From NCBI GenBank assembly GCA_039621445.1, contig CP154954.1, forward strand, positions 8,186,634 through 8,250,633: DNA of 64,000 nucleotides. Direction: 5' to 3'. Positions 21,568 to 31,300 of the stretch are shown here, piece by piece; within the stretch, counting starts at the first letter, position 1, and every line of letters starts with the position of its first letter. The notes beneath the pieces are model-generated. The model saw only the letters and a list, made by a program, of their open reading frames with translations, did no database searches and was not told where the DNA came from. Position numbers and translations under genes: made by a program. The DNA comes from Euglena gracilis (Eukaryota > Euglenida > Euglenophyceae > Euglenales).

Positions 21568-24500
21568 ATGGATCCGGCTCCCCAGGCTCACCCCGCCCCG
21601 GTGGTGGGTGTCTCCCACCATGGGACTCCCCAACATGAAAAAGACCGCCCCATACCCAATCCCAATCCCCCGCACACGCATGCCGCTGCTCAGTCCCCCT
21701 CAGCGTGCACAGCAGAAAAAGAATCCCCCATTTCCCCGCCTAGCCCCGCTCAAGAAAAGGCGATAAGCCCAAACCCCCAGCTCCCATTCCCACTCCAGCT
21801 CACATTCCCCATCCTGTCCACCCCATCCCCACCCTCGTACCTGTCCCAGTCCCTGCGCACCACCCCAGCAGCCACGCCGTCCCCGGGGATGTCCGCGGCG
21901 GCGTCCGCGGCGGGGTCCGCGGCGGCATCCGCGGCGGCGTCCGCGGCGGCGTTCGCGCTGGTGCCGCTCCAGCTGCCGGAGCTGGAGTCCCCGCGGGACG
22001 CCACCCCGCTGCGGGCCCGCTTCCCGCTGCTGGCCGCGGCGGGGGCGGCGCTGCTGTTCCCCACCACCACCACCCCCAGAGGGAGCCGCAAGGGGGATCA
22101 AAGGGTGTGGGGGGAACGAACCCCCTTTTCCGAAGCCTCATCGTCCCACCGGCCGCTCAAGATGCCAAGGATCGTGGACGAGATGGACGAGGACGCGACG
22201 GGTGTGGAGTATGACCAGGCAGAGGAGACGTACGAGCAGACCCTCGAGATGTACGACGAGGCTGAGCCCGCAGGCGAGGGATACGAGGAAGATATGGCCC
22301 CCGAGGTGTACCAGGAGGAGATGGGTGCCGGGGATGAAGTCCCGGTGCAAGACCAGCCTATGCAGGATGAGTATCCCGGGGTGTCGGAGGAGGTGGCGGT
22401 GTGGCTGACGAGCCGCATCGACGCCGTGGGTGCCCAAGTCCGCGGCGTGGAGGCGAGTCTCGGGCAGGTGGTGGCACAGCTCGACCTCCTGGGCAACCGC
22501 ACCCGGGAGATGTGGGATGACTGGCCCACCGCGGCGCTGGAGGAGATGGACACGGAGATCAAGGCCACGAAGGAGGCGTCCGCGGCGGCCTATCGACAAG
22601 TGGCGGAGGGGCAAGGCAAGGTCATCGCGCAGTTCATGGAGACCATCCAAGCCCAGCACGGACGGCTCGAGGGCCAAGTGGCGCAAGCCAAGGCGGCCGC
22701 CCGAAAGGCGGCGGATGAGGCGGCCCAAGCAATCGCCGCCGTGCAGGCTGAGCACCGATGCCGCGAGGCAGAGGTGCAAGGCTTGACGGCGATGGTGCGT
22801 GCCGGCCCCGGCGAGGGTGCGGCCCGGGTGGTGGACCCGGAAACGGCGGTGGAGGTGGCCCGCCTCCGGGGAGCCATGGTGACGCGGGAGGAGATCGCCA
22901 CGGTGGTGCGGCAGATGGAGGAGCGACTGCAGCGGATGGAGCTCAACTCCAAGACCGAGATCCCGGCGTTGCAGGTGCAGTATTTCAACAAGCTGGCCGA
23001 CCGGATATCCGTGGAGTTGGAGGGCAAGTGCAGGGTGTACTTGGAGAAGGCCCTCCGGGAAGTGGACCAAGTGGTGACGGCGCTGTTCAGGGAGATTCAG
23101 ATGGCAAAGGAGGAGATCAAGCAGTGGTCTGTCAAGATGTCCGGTCTCCGCCCAGCCGGCGGACCCCCGGTGTCCTCGGCGGCTCAGACCACGCCGCCAA
23201 CCCGAGGGGCCGCCGATCCCTACCAGTCCGCCCCCCAGCCTGTGTCGGCGGGGGCGGCCCGAGCCCCGGCTGAGCGGTCATCATCGTCAACCACCGCGCG
23301 CCCGGCAAGGGAAGGGATATCCATGCCGCAATCCGCGTATGCATTCCCCCGCCGATCGAGCACCGCCGCAGTCATCCGAGCAGAGCCGCTGTCCGTGTCA
23401 CAGCGCCAACCGTCGTCCTCCGCGGCCCAACGTGCACCGTCCCATCCGCAACCGTCCCACGTGCAAGTGCAGCAGTCCGCGCTGTCGTCGCATCCGTCTG
23501 CACCGGCATCGCGACCCGCCAGCACCGCCGCCCCACCAGCGCACCGAGCAGCGCAGCATCCGGCATCACACCCGCAAGCCGCAACCACCGCCCTGTCCAA
23601 GCCGTCAGCACCGGTTTCGGTGCCGGTGGCTGTTGCCCAGTCTGTCCGAGTCCAAGTCCGACCCGTCTCCCAAGTCTCTGTGCCCGTGTCAAGCCAGCCT
23701 CTGGGTGCCGAAGGCACTGATCCGCAGTGTGCCGAAGGCACGGTGTACCAGCAAGCCGTCCATCCCAACCCATCGCATGCCATGCATCAGACCCCCGCGG
23801 TGGCGTTCGCCACCGGGGTGTCTCCCCAGCCAGCCATGCAGCCATCATCCCATCCTTCCGGCGGGCCCCCGCCAGTGATGCAGTCTGCGGTGCCGGCTGC
23901 GACTGCGGCCACACCAGCGGACCCAGCCAATCCGCCCGCGTCGAGGCTCCGACCGGAGCTGCGGCTCGTGCGATCCCGCCCGGTGCCGACGAATGCAGCA
24001 CCGATGCTCCTCATGCGTGCGGGGGCGAGCGTGCCCGCACCCGTGAGGGGAACCGCCATCCGAGAAGTCCAAGCAACCACCCTGCCGCTGGGGGCTCCCC
24101 AGCTGCAGATCCTGCCACCGCACCTCCTGGATGCGCTCGGGGGGAGGCATCCGGGCCGGTTCTCGGGTAACGCCGAGGACTGGCCCCAATGGAGGCGGCG
24201 GTGGCTCCCGTACCTCCGCGAGGTGGAGGGGATGGTCCCCCTCCTCAGCGAGGCGCAGCGGGTGGCGCTGCTGCGGAGTACGGTGGATGAGGCGACGGCG
24301 TTGCACATCGACCTGATGGTGGAGACCTACCCCGAGATGCCGTTCGAGGAGCTGTGGGCGAGGCTGGACCTGGAACTGGGTGGAGACGACCGAGAAGCAC
24401 TACGAAGGAAGCTCCGTCACCTCAAGGTGGTGACGCGGGGCAAGCTGACGGAGCGCGAGTGGCGGGAGTACTTCGCCAACGCCAAGGCGCTGGCGATGCA

Positions 24501-25299
24501 GATCGGGGACATGACGGACGTGGAGCTAGCCCGCCTGGTGGTGGACCAGCTGGGCCAGCCATGGAGGAAGCGGCTGGCCCATGAAGAGGATCGGCGCCGT
24601 GACCACGCGGCGCTGGTCCTGGAAGGCCTACCGGAGGATGTGACGGTGGCGGAGGCGACGGAGATGGTGGTGGAGGAGACGGGTGTCGTGCCGAAGAAAG
24701 TGGATCGCCAAGGCAGAAGAATTAAGGTGGTCCCGGCGGACGATGACCACCGGGCGGCCATCAAGGCGGTGTACGACCGGCAGAAGCTGTCTGGTGGAGC
24801 CATCGTCCGGGTGGCCCCGGACACCGTGGAGTTCACCGCCACCCAAGTCAACGACCTCATGGTGCGGTGGCTGAGGGTGGACCAGCGGGCCGCCACCATG
24901 GGCGACCCCGAGCCGGCCCACCGCAAACCGGCGGCACCCACAAGATGGCAGCGGGAAGTGGATGTCGAAGATGAAGATGACGAGACCGACACCAAGGCCA
25001 ATCAAGGAGTCCAGGAGGAGTCCAACATCAAGGAAGTGAAGAAGGAAGCGGTGAAGAAAGAAAAGGAAGGTGAAGCGAAGAAGGTCGACGAGACCAAGGA
25101 CTCCAACGATGCCCAAGGCTGGGCTGGCCGAGGCAAAGGCAACCAGCAGCCGTGGAATGAAGGATGGACCGGCAAAGGCGGCGAAACCAAGGGGAAAGAT
25201 GGTGGAAAAGGCAAAGGCAAGGGTAAGGGGAAAGGCAAGGGCGGCGAGAAAGGTTCCGGCAAAGGAGAAGCGGCCGGGACGACATCGACGCAGCAATGA
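21568..25299 (+). CDS. gag: Gag polyprotein, 1,243 codons, ending in UGA
   Basis: This is the capsid and nucleic-acid-binding polyprotein of the retrotransposon. The ATG at 21,568 is the first good start after the primer-binding site. Residues 1-200 are Pro/Ala-rich with SAAASAAASAA-type runs. Residues about 200-530 are acidic and Gln/Ala-rich, with long predicted coiled coil (for example EEIATVVRQMEERLQRMEL). Residues about 530-850 are a Ser/Pro/Ala linker. About 870-1,100 is a capsid-like segment with FSGNAEDWPQWRRRWLPYL and FEELWARLDLELGGDDREA, as in Ty3/gypsy Gag. No CCHC zinc knuckle is visible; instead the C-terminus is a GKGKGKGKG tract, probably replacing it in nucleic-acid binding. 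It ends CAG CAA TGA CGG, and pol follows in the same frame. Confidence 0.85.
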   Translation: MDPAPQAHPAPVVGVSHHGTPQHEKDRPIPNPNPPHTHAAAQSPSACTAEKESPISPPSPAQEKAISPNPQLPFPLQLTFPILSTPSPPSYLSQSLRTTPAATPSPGMSAAASAAGSAAASAAASAAAFALVPLQLPELESPRDATPLRARFPLLAAAGAALLFPTTTTPRGSRKGDQRVWGERTPFSEASSSHRPLKMPRIVDEMDEDATGVEYDQAEETYEQTLEMYDEAEPAGEGYEEDMAPEVYQEEMGAGDEVPVQDQPMQDEYPGVSEEVAVWLTSRIDAVGAQVRGVEASLGQVVAQLDLLGNRTREMWDDWPTAALEEMDTEIKATKEASAAAYRQVAEGQGKVIAQFMETIQAQHGRLEGQVAQAKAAARKAADEAAQAIAAVQAEHRCREAEVQGLTAMVRAGPGEGAARVVDPETAVEVARLRGAMVTREEIATVVRQMEERLQRMELNSKTEIPALQVQYFNKLADRISVELEGKCRVYLEKALREVDQVVTALFREIQMAKEEIKQWSVKMSGLRPAGGPPVSSAAQTTPPTRGAADPYQSAPQPVSAGAARAPAERSSSSTTARPAREGISMPQSAYAFPRRSSTAAVIRAEPLSVSQRQPSSSAAQRAPSHPQPSHVQVQQSALSSHPSAPASRPASTAAPPAHRAAQHPASHPQAATTALSKPSAPVSVPVAVAQSVRVQVRPVSQVSVPVSSQPLGAEGTDPQCAEGTVYQQAVHPNPSHAMHQTPAVAFATGVSPQPAMQPSSHPSGGPPPVMQSAVPAATAATPADPANPPASRLRPELRLVRSRPVPTNAAPMLLMRAGASVPAPVRGTAIREVQATTLPLGAPQLQILPPHLLDALGGRHPGRFSGNAEDWPQWRRRWLPYLREVEGMVPLLSEAQRVALLRSTVDEATALHIDLMVETYPEMPFEELWARLDLELGGDDREALRRKLRHLKVVTRGKLTEREWREYFANAKALAMQIGDMTDVELARLVVDQLGQPWRKRLAHEEDRRRDHAALVLEGLPEDVTVAEATEMVVEETGVVPKKVDRQGRRIKVVPADDDHRAAIKAVYDRQKLSGGAIVRVAPDTVEFTATQVNDLMVRWLRVDQRAATMGDPEPAHRKPAAPTRWQREVDVEDEDDETDTKANQGVQEESNIKEVKKEAVKKEKEGEAKKVDETKDSNDAQGWAGRGKGNQQPWNEGWTGKGGETKGKDGGKGKGKGKGKGKGGEKGSGKGEAAGTTSTQQ

Positions 25300-25302
25300 C
25301 GG
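25297..25302 (+). promoter_or_regulatory. Candidate stop-codon readthrough signal between gag and pol
   Basis: A single TGA (25,297-25,299) followed by CGG separates gag from pol, and the frame stays open from 25,300 to 31,716. UGA-CGG is an established leaky context in plant RNA viruses (type II readthrough), and in-frame readthrough is one known way gammaretroviruses make Gag-Pol. A downstream RNA structure was not verified. Confidence 0.55.
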
Positions 25303-28300
25303 GGCCGTCCAGGTCCTGAGGGGAAGGGCCTGGACCGGCAGTCAACCCCCCAGCCGACATCCGCACCAGGGACGAGGCTGGTAAGAGCGGTAGAGTATGA
25401 AGAAGAAGGATGGCGGCTGGTCCAAAGAAAGAGAAGAGGCAGGAAGTCTCCAAAGGAAGGGGAGAGACCCTGCCTGCGGCAGGTGTCGAAGGCGAAGCCG
25501 ACACCATCGTCCCCATCAACATCACCGAGCGTGCCGAAGGCGAAGGTGACATCATCGACCTCATCAACGCCGACGGCATCGGCAACGAAGACATCATCGA
25601 CTACATCAACGCCGACGGCATCGGCAACGAAGACAGCATCGAGATCGAGTCTACCAAGATCCACGTCATCGCCATCAACAACACCGACAACATCATCACC
25701 GAAGGTATCACCAAGTCTCCACAAGACACCACCACAAGAAAGACAAGCACCGGCGAAGGAGGTGAAGAAAGCACCGGCGAAGAAGGAGAAGAAAGAGCCG
25801 GTGAAGAAGGCGGCGAAGGAAGAGAAGGAAAGATGGGCGCTGGACCTGTTCTCCGGAACGGGCAGTGTCAGAAGAGCGCTGGAGAAGATGGGCTTCAAGG
25901 TGATCAGCGTGGACTGGGACGAGAAGTGGAAGCCGGACATCGTGGCCGACGTGAGGAAGTGGAGGTACTGGGAGCAGTACGCTCCCGGCTACTTCGAGGT
26001 CATCGCGGCGTCCCCGCCCTGTACCGAGTACTCCGCAGCCCTCACCACCCGCAAGAGGAGGCTCCGCATGGCGGACGCGGTGGTGAAGGCCACGAGGGAG
26101 CTGGTGGAGTACTTGGCGCCTACGCGGTGGTGGATTGAAAACCCGAGGTTCGGCTTGCTGCGGTGGCGACGAGTCCTGCGCGGAGTGCGGTACGTGGATA
26201 TCGACTACTGCCGCTTCGCGGAGTACGGGTATCGCAAGCCGACCCGCTTCTGGGTCAGCGACGCGATGGCGAAGGAGCTGGACGACGTCATCTGTGGTGG
26301 GAAGTGCGGCAGCATGGTGGAAGGACCAGACGGCGTACGACGACATCGGCTACAGCTGGGAGGCAGTGGCGGCGAGCGCAGGTGCACAAGGGAGGAGGCC
26401 TACCGCATCCCGGAGGGAGTGGTGCGGTACCTGTGCCTGGGGGAGAAGGCACGGGAAGAAGTGGCGGCGGCGGAGGAGGCGAAGAAGGTGCGGAAGGTGG
26501 TGGTGCGGCCGTGGCAGCACCTCCCGAACCGGCCGTTCACGGTCGGCCGGATGGAGCACCGTGGGGGGTGCTACCAGCTGCTGATGGACGTGGAGGTGGA
26601 GGCAGGCGGGATGAAGATCCAGGCGAAGGCCTTGATCGATACGGGGGCGCAGACCTCCCTCGTGAAGAAGGAGCTGTTCCCGGAGTCGGTGTTCCACGCG
26701 GCAACAAGACCCTTGGTGCTGCGCACGGTGAGCGGAGAAGCACTACCCGGAGGACAACGAGAAGCAGAGCTGAAGCTGTCCTTCGCGGCCCAGACCGACG
26801 ACGAGGAGCGGAGACCGAGGACGTGGACGACGAAGGTGGTGGCGTACGACGGCTGCATCAGCACGGATCTGATCCTGGGGTATCCATGGCTCCGGGAGAA
26901 CCGGCTGGATGTCCAGCCATGGCGCGACACCTTGCAGCTCCACGCGGACCCCAAGTGGATCCTGAGGCGGCGTGGAGACGAAGAGAAGAAGGAGGAAGAT
27001 GATGATGAAGACGAAGACGAGCTGGACGGCTACCTCTCCACGGTGAAGAAGATGCGGCAGCTGACCACGGACGAGGCAGCAGTCCGAGAAGTGGCGATGA
27101 TGCTGAAGGAGGCCGAAGAAGCGGCGAAGGCGGTGCGAGGGGTGGTGGAGACGGAAGATGATGTCGACCATCCCTTGGCGCGGCAGCTGCGGGACGAGAT
27201 CATCAACGAGTTCGAAGGCCGGGTGTTCCGTGAGCGGGTCTGGCCGTGTCCCCCGGCGCGGGGCACCCATGGGAAGGCAGTGCTGAGGCTGAAGCCGGGA
27301 GCAACCCCCGGTGGTGGGCCGGATCATCAACCTCAAGGGCGAGCGGCTGGAGGCCCTGAGGGAGATGGAGCGGGAGTGCCTGGCGGACGGCAAGCTGGAG
27401 GCGGGGCGGGGGCCGTGGAGGGCGGCCGCCTTCCCCATCCGCAAGAAGTCGGGCAAGTGGAGGCTGGTGTGCGACTACAGCTTGACCAACAAGATGCTGC
27501 AGATGGACTCCTACCCCCTACCGCTGACGGAGGACATCGTGAGCGAGCAGGCGAAGTGCGAGATCTTCTCGACGGTGGACCTGCGGGACGCCTTCCACCA
27601 GGTGGCCATGGCGGAGGAAAGCCGACCCATCACCAACATCCACCTGCCCGGCGGCCTCTGGCAGTGGACCGTGGTGCCCCAGGGCATCAACGTCGGTCCG
27701 GCGCTGCTCCAGAGGGACATCGACGCGACCTGCCGCAACGTCTCCGCCCACACCCACCCCTACTTCGACGACATCCTGGTGAGCACGAGCGGCTGCCGGG
27801 GTGGAGCGACTATGTGCTGATCTGGCAGCACGCGCGGGATGTGGGGGAGACCATGCGGGCGCTGGAGGCGGATCGGTGGGTGGCGGACAAGAAGAAGGCG
27901 CAGCTGTTCCGCAAGAGGGCGGAGTTCGTGGGGCACGTGCTGGGGGAGGGCAAGCGCGTGCCCGCGAGCGGCAAGCTGGCGGCGGTGCAGCGGTGGCAAC
28001 CCCCGGCCAATGTGACGAGTTTGCGCGCCTTTCTCGGCCTCTGCAATTATTATTCGGGGTATGTACGTATGTACTCGGAGCTGGCCGCCCCCCTGCAGGA
28101 GAAGCTGAAGCTACCGCGGGATTTGTCCCGGGCGGGCAGCAAGCACCCCATCGTGTGGTCCGCGGCCGAGCTGGAGGCGTTCGAGAAGCTGAAGGCAGCG
28201 CTGGTGGCGGACCTGGAGCTGTGGCACGTGGACATGAACAAGCCGTTCGTGTTGCGCACGGACGCCTCTGACTATGCGGTGGGCGCCGTGCTGGAGCAGC

Positions 28301-31300
28301 TGCCGAAGGTGGAGGGCATCCCCTCGGTGGAGGAGCTCCTGAAGCCCGGGGCGTCGGTGGCGGTGGGCTTCATGAGCAGGAAGCTGACGGAGGGGCAGCG
28401 GCTGCGGTGGGACACCCGGGACAAGGAGACGTACGCGGTGGTGAGCGCGCTGGACAAGTGGGGCGGCTACATCACCGGGCAGAAGGTCCTGGTGCTGACG
28501 GACCACCGGTCCTTGGAGAGCTGGTACAAGGAGCACGTCGCCCGAGGAGCGGGACCGCAGGGCCGGCGGGCGAGGTGGCACTCCAAGCTCAACGAGCACA
28601 TGGTGGAGGTGGTGTACGTGCCGGGGGAGAAGAACGAGGTGGGGGACGCGCTGTCGCGGTGGGCGTACCCGGCCAGCCAGGAGTACCGAGACTCCTGCTG
28701 GCACGGGACGGCAGCGGACGCCGAGGAGATGGAGCAGCAGATCCGAGAGGAGAAGGCCGCGGAGCGCAGCTGCCCGAAGGCAGTACACCCGGTGGATAAG
28801 GTGTGCCCCCTCCCGACCGCAAATGCGGCATCCCCATCGCCGCCAGCCGGGACACCGGCAACCACGGCGGCATCGGCCGGGACACCGGCCTCCGAGGCGG
28901 CGCCCGCCGGGATTCCGGCAGCCGGAAGTCCGGCAATCCGACCGCCGCCCCCCACGCACCCCACCGCGCCGGCTGCGACTGCAGCACCGACCGTGCGAGT
29001 GCCCAGTGCGACAGCGCTGGCATCGCCCGGGCAGCCCGAGCAGCCGCAGCACCCGGCGTTGTCCGCGCAGCCCAAGCAGCAGCAGCAGCCCGCCACACCA
29101 CGCACCGTGCGGTTTTCCGTACGGCCAGCAGCGGCACCGGCAGCAGCACCCGCCGTGCGATCCCCGTCCGCCGAGCAAGCATCGTCCCCGCCCGCGGCCA
29201 GCGCACGCAGCATCCCACCGTCCGCAGCGATCGCCGTGACAACCCGAAGCCAGGCGGCCGCCAAGCCGCCCGGTGCCGCCGTCCCGAAGAAGCCAGCCGG
29301 CCCACCCAAGGTGGGGGGGCACCCCAGCCCTCCCGCCGTGCCGCCAGTGGCAGCCGCCGTGCCGCCTGTGGCGGCCGCCGTGCCGCCAGCTGCAGCCACC
29401 CCGGCCGCAGCCCCGCAAGACGAGGACCAGGACCTGATGGCGATGGACTGGAGTGAGGCGTATGAGAAGTGCCCAACGTTCAAAGAGCCGTGGCAGGCCA
29501 TCAAGCGCGGCCGGCCATGGCCCACCGGCTACCGGAAGGAGGCAGGCAAGCTGGTGAAGGATTCCGTCTGGTGCGTGCCGGATGCCCTGACCGAGCGGGC
29601 AATCCGAGAGCAGCACCGGGCGTCGGGGCACGTCGGTGGTGAGCGCCTCCTCGATGAGGCCAGCCGGAACTTCCAGTTTGCGGTGCCCTCCCGAGCACGC
29701 GAGCTGGCGGGCAAGATTCTGGCGGTGTGCGAGTTCTGCCAGGCGTCGGAGCACCCACACCAACCCCTCCGGCTCCGCATCACGCCCACGCCAGTGCCGC
29801 CCCATGTGATGTGTTCGGTGAGCGTGGATCTGTTCCAGATGCCGGAGGTGGAGGTGGAGGGCGGCAAGCTGGTGAACGTGTTCGCAGCATGCATCGATCG
29901 GCACTCCGGCTGGGCGATCGCAACCGTGCACCACACCCGCGGGCTAACGGCGGAGGCGGTGGCTAAGGCTATGTATGAGCAGTGGGCGCAGTTCGGCGTG
30001 CCAAGCGTCATCACGTCGGACCGGGGCCCCCACTTCGTGGGGGCCTGGTGGAGGGCAATGTGCGCAAGACTGGGGGTGCGCCATGCCTTCTCCCAAGCAT
30101 ACCACCACGAAGGTAACGCCCGTGCGGAGGTCCTCGGCGCGCAGATCCAGAAGCGGCTGAGGAAGATGAAGGCGGCGGAGGGCGTGGAGTGGCCGGAGGC
30201 GCTGCCGCGGGCCCTGCGGACCCTGCACGACAGTGCTGGGCCCAGCGGCCTGAGCCCCTTCCAGGTGCTCTTCGGCCGCGAGCGGTGGTATGGCGGGGTG
30301 CCGTACCAGCCGCCCACGCGGGCCGAGGACGCGGTGGCCTTCTTCGAGCGCATGCAGGACATCGATCATCGTGTTGCGAAGATCCTGAACGAGGAGCACG
30401 CCAAGACAGCCGAGGCGGTCAACAAGCGGAGGAAAGAGCTGCCGGAGCTGGAGATCAACGACAAGGTCTGGTATCTCCGCCCGCGCACCCGCACCGGCGA
30501 GAAGCTGGAGACGTACTGGATCGGGCCGTGCGTGGTGGCAGAGCGCACCAGTGAGCACACGTACGTGCTCCAGATGGAGGATGGCCGGAAGCAGGTGGCC
30601 CACCGATCCCAAATCAAGAGCTACCGCCACGATCCAGCCCTCATGGGGCCACCGCTCCGTCTCTTCCACTTCCGCCAATCCAGGCCGGAGGAGGGTTCCC
30701 GGCTGGACGAGTGGGAGGTGGAGGCGGTGGTCACCCACCGGCGCGATGCCAACGGCGACCTCGAGTTCCTCGTCAAGTGGCTGGGGTACGAGGAGAAGAC
30801 GTGGGAGCCGCTGCGGCACTTCTTCCACCGGTACGCCTCCCCCATCGTGTCGTACTTCGTCGAACACGACATCAAGGAGGACATCATGAAGTACCTTTCG
30901 AGGTTCCCGGAGGAAGCCCACATCGCCATCTGCCACGCCGTGGAGATCGAGAAGGAGAAGGAGAAGGAGTTTGGGCTGTCCTGGGAGGAGCCACCAGAGG
31001 AGTGGATGTGGCAGGACCCCGAGGACGGAGATGTATGTCGAGAAGGTGATGATTCTGCTGGAGACGATGATGAAGGTGATGGAGGAGACGAAGGAGATCG
31101 AGACCAAGAAGACGGAGGAGATGCTGGCCCGGCGGGTCCCCAACAAGCGGCCCACCCCAGGTACCCGGTCAGGGTCCACCGGCAGCCCGCGAGCGGCAAG
31201 CGCCCCGTCTCCGTGCGATCCGCGTCTGCGAGGGATGCGCTCTCCCGCGCTTCCCTTGCCCCAGCTCCACCGTCCACCACCCCATCACTCCCCATGTCAC

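Noticed and set aside
22138-23070. 310-codon minus-strand ORF opposite gag
   Set aside because: Antisense shadow of GC-rich coiled-coil coding sequence.
28111-29934. 607-codon minus-strand ORF opposite pol
   Set aside because: It is the antisense of the RNase H, linker and integrase regions; high GC suppresses stops. The plus strand carries conserved enzyme motifs.
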